From Dehalogenimonas sp. WBC-2 (GTDB lineage Bacteria > Chloroflexota > Dehalococcoidia > Dehalococcoidales > Dehalococcoidaceae): a stretch of 64,000 nt of DNA. The DNA is taken from contig CP011392.1 of assembly GCA_001005265.1 (NCBI GenBank), positions 1,047,902 to 1,111,901 of the forward strand, written 5' to 3'. The notes below the pieces were generated by a model. It saw only the letters and a program-made list of their open reading frames with translations. It ran no database searches and was not told the origin of the DNA. Position numbers and translations under genes: made by a program. Below are positions 36,613-44,761 of this stretch, one piece after another (the first letter of the stretch is position 1; each line of letters opens with the position of its first letter).

Positions 36613-37095
36613 TTGAGCAACAACGCTATTATTTTCGTTTCTGTGGCCGCCGTAGTATCGCTGGTGTCATTCTTGATGGACCGCGACAAGACCATCCTGG
36701 GATTCAAGAGAGGCTGGCAAATGTTCCGCAAACTGCTTTTGCCCTTTCTAAACATCCTGATAATCGTGAGCATCGCCCTATATCTTATCTCCCCCGATAC
36801 CATTGAAAAGTATCTCGGCGGAGACTCCGGCGCCGTTGGTTTTCTTATCGCCGCGGTGGTTGGCTCAATCACGCTTATTCCGGCTTTCATCTCCTACCCC
36901 ATTGCCGCCGGACTATTGCAGCAGGGCGCCAGCTATGCCGTAGTTGGCACTTTCATGACAACACTGATGATGGTGGGTGTGGTCACTCTGCCTTTGGAGA
37001 TCCAGTATCTCGGCCGCCGGGTGGCTATAACCCGCAATGCCTTTAATTTTGTAGCCGCCATTATCATCGGTCTGGCCATTGGAGTTATCCTATGA
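36613..37095 (+). CDS. Half-size DUF318/ArsP-type permease, first half
   Basis: 160 residues with four hydrophobic segments, starting at TTG 5 bases after AAAGGAG. GSITLIPAFISYPIAAGLLQQGAS matches the conserved P-x6-P core of the ArsP_1 (DUF318) family, whose full-length members have about 300-350 residues. The next gene overlaps by 4 bases and has the matching second-half core, so the two probably assemble as a split permease. Members export organoarsenicals or other thiol-reactive species; the substrate here is not readable. Confidence 0.75.
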   Translation: MSNNAIIFVSVAAVVSLVSFLMDRDKTILGFKRGWQMFRKLLLPFLNILIIVSIALYLISPDTIEKYLGGDSGAVGFLIAAVVGSITLIPAFISYPIAAGLLQQGASYAVVGTFMTTLMMVGVVTLPLEIQYLGRRVAITRNAFNFVAAIIIGLAIGVIL

Positions 37096-37649
37096 AACAA
37101 CTGGCCCGTAAATACCAGCCTTATATCTGGATAGCCGTTTTTATCATGGCTACCATTGCTTCATTTAGCCTGGGTTTTGACCCCGGCAAAACGGTATTCA
37201 CCAATTTCCGGGTGTCACTGGTGGAAATGCTGTCTTTTCTGCCTTTTCTATTCATCATTGTCGGCCTGTTTGATGTATGGGTACCCAAGGAAAAAATCCA
37301 AAAACATATCGGACAGGAATCCGGTATCAAAGGTATCGCCCTGGTAGTCCTCCTGGCAATGCTGCAAGCCGGACCGCTTTACGGCGCTTTCCCCATTGCC
37401 TATATCCTTTATAAAAAAGGTATCAGTGCCCGTAACCTGTTCATCTATCTGGGTGCCTTCTCGTCGATGAAGATCCCGATGCTAGGCATTGAGATCGGTT
37501 ATCTGGGCATTGATTTCACCCTGGTACGGACGCTGATTTCATTACCGCTATTTATCGCTATCGGTTTTTTGATGGAACGGTTTATGAAAGGCAAGCATTT
37601 TGAGGTATTCGACCCGGGTAATAAAGCCGCAGCCAAAACGGTGCAATAG
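37092..37649 (+). CDS. Half-size DUF318/ArsP-type permease, second half
   Basis: 185 residues with five hydrophobic segments. LLAMLQAGPLYGAFPIAYILYKKGISARNL is the counterpart of the conserved core in the partner, and FIYLGAFSSMKIPMLGIEIGYLG follows as in the family. The ATGA-type overlap with the preceding gene argues for a fixed stoichiometry. A loop DVWVPKEKIQKHIGQ precedes the core, as in full-size homologues (compare YVPEDFLASIMG in the permease at 39130). Confidence 0.75.
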   Translation: MKQLARKYQPYIWIAVFIMATIASFSLGFDPGKTVFTNFRVSLVEMLSFLPFLFIIVGLFDVWVPKEKIQKHIGQESGIKGIALVVLLAMLQAGPLYGAFPIAYILYKKGISARNLFIYLGAFSSMKIPMLGIEIGYLGIDFTLVRTLISLPLFIAIGFLMERFMKGKHFEVFDPGNKAAAKTVQ

Positions 37650-37685
37650 TCAAGCTATAGTCACCATTCTAGAGAATAAAAATTA

Positions 37686-38759
37686 ATGATGAGACAAGTT
37701 GACGCCGGTTGCCCCTCAACACTGTCGTTGCTTGACAGATTTCTGACATTGTGGATATTCCTGGCAATGGCCGCTGGCGTCGGATTGAGCTTTTTCCTGC
37801 CTGGGTTTGGCAAATTTATCGATTCTATGTCGATTGGTACCACATCCATCCCCATCGCCGCCGGCCTCATTCTTATGATGTATCCACCCTTGGCCAAGGT
37901 AAAATACGAGGAACTCGGCAAAGTGTTCCGCAACTGGAAAGTCCTGGCTCTGTCGCTTGTGCAAAATTGGATCATCGGTCCTATCCTGATGTTCGCCCTG
38001 GCAATTATCTTCCTGGCCGACTTCCCTGAGTATATGATCGGCCTTATCATGATCGGCCTGGCACGCTGCATCGCCATGGTCATCGTCTGGAACGAACTTG
38101 CTAAAGGTGATTCCGAGTACGCCGCCGGGCTGGTTGCTTTCAACTCCATCTTCCAGATACTCTTTTTCTCCGTGTATGCCTACGTCTTTATCACTGTAGC
38201 CCCGCAATGGTTCGGTCTTGGCGGTGCCATCATTGACATCACTATCGGAGAGATCGCCCGCAGTGTACTAATATATCTTGGGATTCCGTTCTTCGGCGGC
38301 ATGCTCACCCGCTATGTTCTGCTCAAGCAGAAGGGACGTGAATGGTATCAAACACGTTTCATTCCCCGCATCAGTCCCATCACATTGGTCGCTCTTCTGT
38401 TTACCATCATTGTGATGTTCTCGCTCAAGGGTGATGTCATAGTTGAGTTGCCTCTTGATGTCGTGCGCATCGCCGTCCCGCTGCTAATCTACTTCGTAGT
38501 CATGTTCCTGGTCAGTTTCTACATGGGGCGTCGCATCGGAGCTAATTACCACCAGACAACCGCGATATCTTTCACTGCCGCTTCTAACAATTTTGAACTA
38601 GCCATCGCCGTCGCTATAGGTGTTTTCGGTATCGGCTCAGGCGTCGCATTCGCCGCGGTTATCGGTCCGCTGGTGGAGGTACCGGTTCTCATAAGTCTGG
38701 TTAATGTAGCCCTATATTTTCAAAAGCGCTATTTCCGTCCCGTACCTAACATAAGTTAA
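37686..38759 (+). CDS. acr3: Arsenite efflux permease Acr3
   Basis: Ten-helix As(III)/H+ antiporter of the bile/arsenite/riboflavin transporter superfamily; 357 residues. [19 protein letters not shown] contains the Cys essential in Acr3 and is diagnostic, as are [26 protein letters not shown] at the N terminus and [31 protein letters not shown] near the C terminus. ATG at 37686, 36 bases after the split permease. It identifies the operon as an arsenic resistance cluster. Confidence 0.95.
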   Translation: MMRQVDAGCPSTLSLLDRFLTLWIFLAMAAGVGLSFFLPGFGKFIDSMSIGTTSIPIAAGLILMMYPPLAKVKYEELGKVFRNWKVLALSLVQNWIIGPILMFALAIIFLADFPEYMIGLIMIGLARCIAMVIVWNELAKGDSEYAAGLVAFNSIFQILFFSVYAYVFITVAPQWFGLGGAIIDITIGEIARSVLIYLGIPFFGGMLTRYVLLKQKGREWYQTRFIPRISPITLVALLFTIIVMFSLKGDVIVELPLDVVRIAVPLLIYFVVMFLVSFYMGRRIGANYHQTTAISFTAASNNFELAIAVAIGVFGIGSGVAFAAVIGPLVEVPVLISLVNVALYFQKRYFRPVPNIS

Positions 38760-38778
38760 AACAAGAAGGAGAAATAAG

Positions 38779-39111
38779 ATGTCCAAACAACTGGCAAACA
38801 TCATCGTGTTCCCCGCGCCCCTTAGCGCCTCCTCATGTTGAGGGCCTAAAGGACAATCGTCGGAGACGATTGAAGAGATCAAAGAAATAGTCGAAAAGAC
38901 TATCGGCGGCAGCGCTGCCGTCATTGATATTGAAACTATAGATTCGGAAGACCCGTCCTTTGCCCCGGTGGTAGATGCCTTCAACAGATTTGGCACCTGG
39001 GCATTGCCAATTGTCACCCTTGACGGTAACGTAGTTTCTGTGGGAAGCACCGCGCCGGAGCAGATCGCGGCGGCACTGACACAAGCAATGGGTAAGCCGA
39101 TCAACTCTTAA
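38779..39111 (+). CDS. Probable selenoprotein, thioredoxin-like, in the arsenic operon
   Basis: A 111-codon frame with one in-frame TGA at codon 21 (38839-38841). Read as selenocysteine it gives a 110-residue protein with FPAPLSASSC-U-GPKGQSSETI, a redox-type Cys-Sec pair after a beta strand. The rest (EEIKEIVEKTI helix, AAVIDIET strand, TWALPIVTLDGNVVSVG with a cis-Pro-like turn, EQIAAALTQAM helix) fits a thioredoxin-like fold. AGAAGGAG lies 7 bases before the ATG, codon use stays normal on both sides of the TGA, and an 8-bp hairpin follows (38854-38872). The alternative is a pseudogene with a simple nonsense mutation; the intact rest and the hairpin argue against it. The function is probably thiol-selenol redox or metalloid handling. 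Confidence 0.75.
38839..38872 (+). other. Candidate bacterial SECIS element
   Basis: Twenty bases after the TGA codon an apical GGA loop (38862-38864) is closed by a perfect 8-bp stem CAATCGTC/GACGATTG (38854-38861 with 38865-38872). Known bacterial SECIS elements lie in the coding region just after UGA, with a small apical loop about 16-37 bases away that has a G among its first two positions. All three conditions are met. Confidence 0.7.
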
Positions 39112-39129
39112 TGCTGGAGCACCATACCG

Positions 39130-40224
39130 ATGCCTGATAAACTGAAATCATGTGACTGCGCCGACGGCACTACCCAGTCCGCCACCGGCAATAAAGGCTC
39201 CAGCAATAGCGGGTTGGCGGCTAAACTAATCTTTGGGCTGGCCGCCTGGGGACTCTTGTACTATTGGCTGAAGCCGGTAGCGGATTATGTCACCTACGAC
39301 CTGTTGAACTTCGGCACCGAAGACCGCCTCGGTAGCGCCGTGGCTTTTTTCCTGTATGACGCCCCCAAAGTATTGCTGCTCCTTGTTCTTATCATCTTTG
39401 TGGTTGGTATCATCCGCTCATTTTTCACTCCGGAACACACCCGTCGCCTGATCGCCGGAAAAAGTGAAATAACCGGCAATGCCATGGCGGCATCACTGGG
39501 GATAGTTACGCCCTTCTGCTCCTGTTCCGCCTGTCCATTGTTCATCGGCTTTGTTGAAGCCGGTGTGCCGCTGGGGGTTACTTTTTCCTTTCTGATTGCC
39601 TCGCCAATGATCAACGAGGTTGCCCTGGTGCTGCTTTACGGTTTGTTCGGCTGGAAAATCGCTGTCATCTACATAGCGTCCGGTCTTTTTATCGCTATCA
39701 CCGCCGGGTGGGTCATCGGCAAGCTTAAACTTGAACGGTTTATCGAGGATTGGGTCAGGGAGCGCCGCAGCCTTGGAACCAATGCCGATGTCACTGCCGT
39801 TGCGCTGTTATTTAAAGACCGGGTTGACTACGGACTGCAAGCGGTCAAGGATATCACCGGAAAAGTCTGGCCTTATCTCCTGGGCGGTATAGCCATCGGC
39901 GCATTTATCCATGGTTACGTTCCGGAAGATTTCCTGGCGTCGATTATGGGTAAAAACGCCTGGTGGAGCGTGCCAACGGCGGTGATCATTGGCGTTCCGA
40001 TATATTCCAACGCCGCCGGAGTTATCCCTATTGTGCAAGCCCTGATGGAAAAAGGCGCCGCCCTGGGTACGTCACTAGCGTTCATGATGGCCGTCGTCGG
40101 CCTGTCACTGCCGGAAATGATTATTCTACGCAAAGTGCTGAAATGGCAACTATTAGCCATATTTGTCGGAGTGGTGGCTGTTGGGATTATTTTAGTCGGT
40201 TATCTGTTCAACGTGATAATTTAA
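39130..40224 (+). CDS. Full-size DUF318/ArsP-type permease
   Basis: 364 residues with about eight to ten membrane helices. The duplicated cores are visible: TPFCSCSACPLFIGFVEAGVP (with three Cys) followed by ASPMINEVALVLLYGLFG, and later GVPIYSNAAGVIPIVQALMEKG. The Cys-rich core is typical of the ArsP/permease group linked to thioredoxin-like partners. The N-terminal 30 residues are soluble and contain CDC. It is the second permease of this family in the operon and lies directly after the probable selenoprotein. Confidence 0.85.
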   Translation: MPDKLKSCDCADGTTQSATGNKGSSNSGLAAKLIFGLAAWGLLYYWLKPVADYVTYDLLNFGTEDRLGSAVAFFLYDAPKVLLLLVLIIFVVGIIRSFFTPEHTRRLIAGKSEITGNAMAASLGIVTPFCSCSACPLFIGFVEAGVPLGVTFSFLIASPMINEVALVLLYGLFGWKIAVIYIASGLFIAITAGWVIGKLKLERFIEDWVRERRSLGTNADVTAVALLFKDRVDYGLQAVKDITGKVWPYLLGGIAIGAFIHGYVPEDFLASIMGKNAWWSVPTAVIIGVPIYSNAAGVIPIVQALMEKGAALGTSLAFMMAVVGLSLPEMIILRKVLKWQLLAIFVGVVAVGIILVGYLFNVII

Positions 40225-40253
40225 TAGAACCTGTAAAAAGGAGAATAAATCAT

Positions 40254-40493
40254 ATGATAATCAAAATTTTAGGTACCGGTTGCGCCAAGTGTAAGCAGCT
40301 TGAAGCGCTGACGCGTCAGGCGGTGATCGATAACGGCATAGACGCCGAAATCATCAAGGTTACTGAACTCAAGGATATTATGTCATATCCTATCACCATG
40401 ACTCCGGCACTAGTGATAGATGAGAAAGTGGTTTTTTCCGGCCGCGTTCCCGGCAAAGTTGAAATTCTCGCCGAGATTAAAAAGCGACCTTAG
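40254..40493 (+). CDS. Thioredoxin-like protein (TM0996/MTH895 type)
   Basis: 79 residues. IKILGTGCAKCKQLEALTRQ places a CxxC at the start of the first helix, and MTPALVIDEKVVFSGRVPG has the cis-Pro loop. These short thioredoxins are regularly encoded beside DUF318 permeases, as here (29 bases after). AAAAAGGAG lies 9 bases before the ATG. It ends the arsenic operon and abuts the convergent dppF-type gene base to base. Confidence 0.9.
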   Translation: MIIKILGTGCAKCKQLEALTRQAVIDNGIDAEIIKVTELKDIMSYPITMTPALVIDEKVVFSGRVPGKVEILAEIKKRP

Positions 40494-41561
40494 TCAGATC
40501 TTTTCCGGCCAAGATGTATCATACAGCAAGCATGATACCATATGCCCGTCACCACAATCTCTCAGTAATGGTACGGTAGTGGAGCATGGTTCAAAAGCTT
40601 TCGGGCAGCGCGGGTGAAAGACACAACCGGAAGGCGGATTCAGGGGACTGGGGGGTTCTCCAGAAAGGATAATACGGCCACGTTTTCTAGTTGTGTCAAT
40701 AATGGGTGTCGATTGCACTAGGGCTTGCGAATACGGATGACGAGGAGCGTGAAAAAGTTCGCTAGCGGTACCCAATTCTGCTATCTTCCCTAAATACATC
40801 ACTGCTATGGAGTCACAGACACTCTCAGCGACTCTCAAGTCATGGGTGATATAAAGATATGTCAGATTTTCCTCAGCTTTTAGTTTTTTAAGTAGATTCA
40901 GTATCTGGGCTTGAACAGAGACATCTAACGCCGATGTCGGTTCATCAAAAACAAGAAAACCAGGCTTGGTCGCCAATGAGCGGGCGATGGCGATGCGCTG
41001 ACGCTGGCCACCGCTGAATTGATGAGGATATCGCTGAAGGTGTTTAACATTCATACCGACCTGCTCTATCAGTTCGGCCACCCTATCCCGGCGCTCAGCT
41101 ACATTCATCAGTTGATGAACAACCAGTGGTTCATTAATGATATCCTTGATTTTCATACGTGGATCCAGGGAGTTATATGGGTCCTGATGGACAAGCTGTA
41201 CCTGACGCCTCATGGACTTAAGTTTTCTCCCAGAGAAAACAGCAGCATCGTTTTTAGCCCTTAGCTCATCAAATTTACCTGAATCACCATCCACGTCTTC
41301 TAAAAATTCAATCTCATTCTTCACATCATCCGACACACCAAAATAAATATGACCCGAAGTCGGGGAGTAAAGGCGCACCAAGGTCTTTCCCAGAGTCGTT
41401 TTACCACATCCAGATTCACCAACCAAGCCAAGCCATTGTCCTTTGGCAATTTTAAGGTCGACACCATCAACCGCCTTAATCGCACCGGCTGGCCGTCTGA
41501 GCAATCCTTTAAAGATGGGGAAGTGAGTCTTTAGGTGACGGGTCTCAACCAGTGTTTCCAA
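40494..41561 (-). CDS. Oligopeptide-type ABC importer, ATPase (OppF/DppF-like)
   Basis: 355 residues. Walker A GESGCGKTTLGKTL near residue 53, signature FSGGQRQRIAIARSLA, Walker B with FLVFDEPTSALDVSVQAQIL, and the C-terminal oligopeptide domain with PLNPPSGCVFHPRCPKAFEPC, whose four Cys bind an iron-sulfur cluster in characterised members. An insertion of about 35 mostly charged residues (EIEFLEDVDGDSGKFDELRA) lies between Walker A and the Q-loop (LVHQDPYNSLDP), which ordinary OppF lacks. Last gene of a five-gene minus-strand importer operon. Confidence 0.9.
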   Translation of the reverse strand: METLVETRHLKTHFPIFKGLLRRPAGAIKAVDGVDLKIAKGQWLGLVGESGCGKTTLGKTLVRLYSPTSGHIYFGVSDDVKNEIEFLEDVDGDSGKFDELRAKNDAAVFSGRKLKSMRRQVQLVHQDPYNSLDPRMKIKDIINEPLVVHQLMNVAERRDRVAELIEQVGMNVKHLQRYPHQFSGGQRQRIAIARSLATKPGFLVFDEPTSALDVSVQAQILNLLKKLKAEENLTYLYITHDLRVAESVCDSIAVMYLGKIAELGTASELFHAPRHPYSQALVQSTPIIDTTRKRGRIILSGEPPSPLNPPSGCVFHPRCPKAFEPCSTTVPLLRDCGDGHMVSCLLYDTSWPEKI

Positions 41562-42720
41562 AGTCTTCTCCTATATTGTAACAGGCTACAAAGTGACCGG
41601 AAGTAACTTCTTTCAGTTCAGGGGTGGTGTTTCTGCACTCCGCCAACATCCGATTACATCTAGGATGAAAACGGCAACCAGACGGCGGGTCTATGGGGTC
41701 CGGCACACTGCCGCTTATTGACTGTGGTTCAATTCCTGGGCGTGGCACCGCAGCCATGAGAGCGCGAGTATAGGGATGAAGTGGCCGCTGGAATATTTCT
41801 TCCACAGAAGTCATCTCGACTATCGTACCTGCATACATCACACCTACTCTGTCACATATCTCAGCAGCCACCCCCAGGTCATGGGTGATATATAGAATAG
41901 AGGCATTAAACTCATGTTTGAGACGATTTAATAAAACCAATATTTGAGACTGGATGGTAACATCCAAAGCCGTCGTCGGTTCATCAGCCAGTAATAATTG
42001 CGGTGAATGAGACAACGCCATTGCTATAACCGAGCGCTGCTTCATACCACCTGAAAGTTGGTGCGGATAAGCCTTTGCCACCCGCACCGCATCCGGAATC
42101 TCAACTTCTTTCAACATTGCTACCGCTTTATTAAGCGCTTCAGCCTTGAGCCTCCAAAGAAGACCCCTAAGCATCGGTATCCGCCCGATAAAACGCGGCC
42201 ATAATGCTTTGGGTTTTGAGCTTACCTGTTGGAGCAACTTTCTTTCTATCAACCGCAACGGCCTGAGCAATCTGGCTTTTAAGCCTTCCCGACACAAATC
42301 CGATTCCACGGATTCAAGGGCTTTTTGAGCAGTTTCACCACGGCCATGAACCAGAACCACTTCGGCGATTTGATCACCGATGGTAAATACCGGATTCAGT
42401 GCGGAACTAGGCTCCTGGAACACCATCGAAATATAATTGCCCCTGAGTTTCCTCACCTCTTTCTCATTTATTTTCAGAATATCTACCGGTTTTCCATCAC
42501 CCTTGTCAAAGATAATGTTGCCGGCTTCTATTTTCCCAGGCGGCGGAATAAGTCTTAAGATGGAAAAAGCAGTCATTGTTTTACCACAACCGGTTTCCCC
42601 TACCAGCCCTACCGTCTCTTTGCGGCCGATGTTCAGGTTAACGCCGTTGAGAGCTTGTACTATGCCTTCATCAGTGTGAAACCTAACCGCCAGGTTTTCA
42701 ATTTTCAGAAGTTCTTTCAT
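41545..42720 (-). CDS. Oligopeptide-type ABC importer, ATPase (OppD/DppD-like)
   Basis: 391 residues, some 60-70 more than typical. Walker A GETGCGKTMTAFSIL, Q-loop VFQEPSSALNPVF, signature LSGGMKQRSVIAMAL, Walker B with LLLADEPTTALDVTIQSQIL, and a C-terminal Cys domain with RFHPRCNRMLAEC. The extra length is one basic, leucine-rich insertion between the Q-loop and signature (about residues 130-195). It overlaps the preceding ATPase gene by 17 bases and the permease by 4. Confidence 0.9.
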   Translation of the reverse strand: MKELLKIENLAVRFHTDEGIVQALNGVNLNIGRKETVGLVGETGCGKTMTAFSILRLIPPPGKIEAGNIIFDKGDGKPVDILKINEKEVRKLRGNYISMVFQEPSSALNPVFTIGDQIAEVVLVHGRGETAQKALESVESDLCREGLKARLLRPLRLIERKLLQQVSSKPKALWPRFIGRIPMLRGLLWRLKAEALNKAVAMLKEVEIPDAVRVAKAYPHQLSGGMKQRSVIAMALSHSPQLLLADEPTTALDVTIQSQILVLLNRLKHEFNASILYITHDLGVAAEICDRVGVMYAGTIVEMTSVEEIFQRPLHPYTRALMAAVPRPGIEPQSISGSVPDPIDPPSGCRFHPRCNRMLAECRNTTPELKEVTSGHFVACYNIGEDFGNTG

Positions 42721-43607
42721 CTGCCTTTACTCAACCTTGGGTCTAGAATATCTCGGAAGGCATCACCTAAAAGGTTCCAACCCAGTACGAATAAGAAAAT
42801 AAACAAGCCAGGTATGGCTACAGTGTACCAATACTCAAAAACATTGTCGGGCGTACCAATAATCCAGTTCCTGGAAAAATTGATCATCTGACCCCAGTCA
42901 GCATATCCTTCAGGTACCCCCAACCCTAGAAAGCTCAGAGCAGCCGCCGATAACACAACTGCACCTATGTCCAAAGATGCCACCACCAAAGCGGGATAAA
43001 TAGAATTTGGTAAAACATGCCTCAAAATTATCCTAAAACTGGAACTGCCTATCCCTCTGGAAGCCTGAACATAATCCTCCTCCCTAACCGCCAAAATATC
43101 ACCTCTGATGAGCCGGGCATAGCTCGGCCACGAAACAACAATAAGCGCGATCATTATGGTAACTACACTAGGGCCAAGGGCCAGAGTGATAGCCATCGCC
43201 AAGATAAGCGACGGGAAGGCTAGAAAAATATCTGTAATCCTCATTATGATTTCATCAATGACGCCGCCGAAATAACCCGCAATGCTGCCCAAGAAGATAC
43301 CGATAACCAACACCACGCCGATAACTATCAGACCAATCTGAAACGCAGTGCGAGTACCCCAGACGACGCCATAAAAAATATCATACTGCCCCTGAGTGGT
43401 GCCAAACTGATGCTCAGCAGACGGCGGCTGGGGAGTTATTGTAAAACCATCACGGGGTATCATGTATGAATCAATTTGCCCCTCCGGTGTTGGCGCAATA
43501 ACCGGAGCAAAAACTGCAACTATCAAAAACCCCAATACCAGAATAATGCCAACCACTGACAGCGGGTTCTTTTTAAGAGTGCGTAGGAGCGCCTTAAACC
43601 TTGTCAT
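42717..43607 (-). CDS. Oligopeptide-type ABC importer permease (OppC/DppC-like)
   Basis: 296 residues with the OppC N-terminal tail and helix (KNPLSVVGIILVLGFLIVAVFAPVIAP), an extracytoplasmic stretch ending in HQFGTTQGQYDIF, and the BPD_transp_1 core with the coupling-helix motif VREEDYVQASRGIGSSSFRII. Six membrane helices in total. It overlaps its neighbours on both sides by 4 bases. Confidence 0.92.
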   Translation of the reverse strand: MTRFKALLRTLKKNPLSVVGIILVLGFLIVAVFAPVIAPTPEGQIDSYMIPRDGFTITPQPPSAEHQFGTTQGQYDIFYGVVWGTRTAFQIGLIVIGVVLVIGIFLGSIAGYFGGVIDEIIMRITDIFLAFPSLILAMAITLALGPSVVTIMIALIVVSWPSYARLIRGDILAVREEDYVQASRGIGSSSFRIILRHVLPNSIYPALVVASLDIGAVVLSAAALSFLGLGVPEGYADWGQMINFSRNWIIGTPDNVFEYWYTVAIPGLFIFLFVLGWNLLGDAFRDILDPRLSKGR

Positions 43608-44650
43608 TGTACGCCACCCCCCAATCTCACCCTAGGATCAAAACGAGCGTAAAGCAAATCAACGACCAAATTCGTAATAACAAACAAAACGGCACTGAAC
43701 AATGCGAAGGCCAATACAGATGGGATATCCAGAGTGACTGCGGTGCGCCACGCCCACCAGCCTAACCCTTTATAGTTAAAGATACTTTCGGTTACAACAA
43801 CGCCATTCACAATTGAAGCGAAAAGATATCCGGCAACTGTCAGAACCGGTATCATGGCATTACGTCTAGCATGTTTATTTATGACGTCATTTTCAGAAAG
43901 ACCTTTGGCACGCGCCGTTATAACATATCCTTTGCCTAATGACTCCAACATACTGGAACGCATTAAGCGCATGATAAAAGCCAGATTAATAATAGTAAGC
44001 GTCATAACGGGCAACACTGTGTGCCTTAAACTATCAAATACTACGCTCCATTCCCAATTTAAAATACCGTCGATATAGTTGACTTCTGTATACCGTGTAA
44101 AGTCTACAGAATGGACGATAACATTGGCATCCGCCCCCAATCTTTCTGGTGGGAATAAACCCGCAAAATAACCGTAGAAAACCATCAATAGTATCAATCC
44201 GAACCAAAATGTCGGCAGAGACCAGCCAATTATTGCGCCGATGCGAGTGCCTTGGTCAATTAACTTGTCCTTATGCGCTGCTGCTTTAGTTCCAAGAAAA
44301 ATGCCACCTATGATAATAATAGGAGTGGCTATAATCGCTAATTCAAGGGTGGCAGGAAGGAATTGAATAATTGCGTCGCTTACCGACATGCTGACAATCT
44401 TGGACCAACCCAGATTGCCCTGAAATATTTGTCCTATCCACGTAAAATATTGATCCCAAATTGGAGCATTCAGTCCATACTTTTCTATGATTTCAGCAAT
44501 ATTGCCAAGCTGATTGGGATTCTGCACATATAACATGGCTCTCTGTGTTGGTGAGAAAAACTGCAAAATACCAAATATCAATACCGACACGCCAAACAGC
44601 ACAGGGACCAGTAATAGTAGTCTTCTTATTAAGTAGGTGCGAAAGTTCAA
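43604..44650 (-). CDS. Oligopeptide-type ABC importer permease (OppB/DppB-like)
   Basis: 348 residues. TYLIRRLLLLVPVLFGVSVLIF is the family N-terminal helix. The coupling motif GKGYVITARAKGLSENDVINKHARRNAMIPVLT is intact, as is VVVTESIFNYKGLG. The start is TTG, 9 bases after AAAGGAGG. It is separated from the binding-protein gene by a hairpin. Confidence 0.92.
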   Translation of the reverse strand: MNFRTYLIRRLLLLVPVLFGVSVLIFGILQFFSPTQRAMLYVQNPNQLGNIAEIIEKYGLNAPIWDQYFTWIGQIFQGNLGWSKIVSMSVSDAIIQFLPATLELAIIATPIIIIGGIFLGTKAAAHKDKLIDQGTRIGAIIGWSLPTFWFGLILLMVFYGYFAGLFPPERLGADANVIVHSVDFTRYTEVNYIDGILNWEWSVVFDSLRHTVLPVMTLTIINLAFIMRLMRSSMLESLGKGYVITARAKGLSENDVINKHARRNAMIPVLTVAGYLFASIVNGVVVTESIFNYKGLGWWAWRTAVTLDIPSVLAFALFSAVLFVITNLVVDLLYARFDPRVRLGGGVQ

Positions 44651-44680
44651 CCCTTTCAGCCTCCTTTACGAACAAAGAAA

Positions 44681-44716
44681 ACAGGGCCCCTTCCATAACC
44701 TGGTAAGGGGCCCTGT
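44681..44716 (-). terminator. Internal hairpin between binding protein and permeases
   Basis: ACAGGGCCCCTT (44681-44692) pairs perfectly with AAGGGGCCCTGT (44705-44716) around a 12-base loop; on the minus strand it is followed by TTTTCTTTG. As the first gene encodes the abundant binding protein, a partial terminator or RNA-stabilising stem is likely. Confidence 0.7.
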
Positions 44717-44761
44717 CTAAACAGCCACCACCGTTACCGCAATTTTACGGCTAAGTGTAAG

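Noticed and set aside
38712..39104. Minus-strand ORF of 130 codons opposite the TGA-containing gene
   Set aside because: It is antisense to acr3 and the probable selenoprotein gene, has no ribosome binding site, and its existence could hide the real gene. The plus-strand frame has operon position, ribosome binding site and fold.
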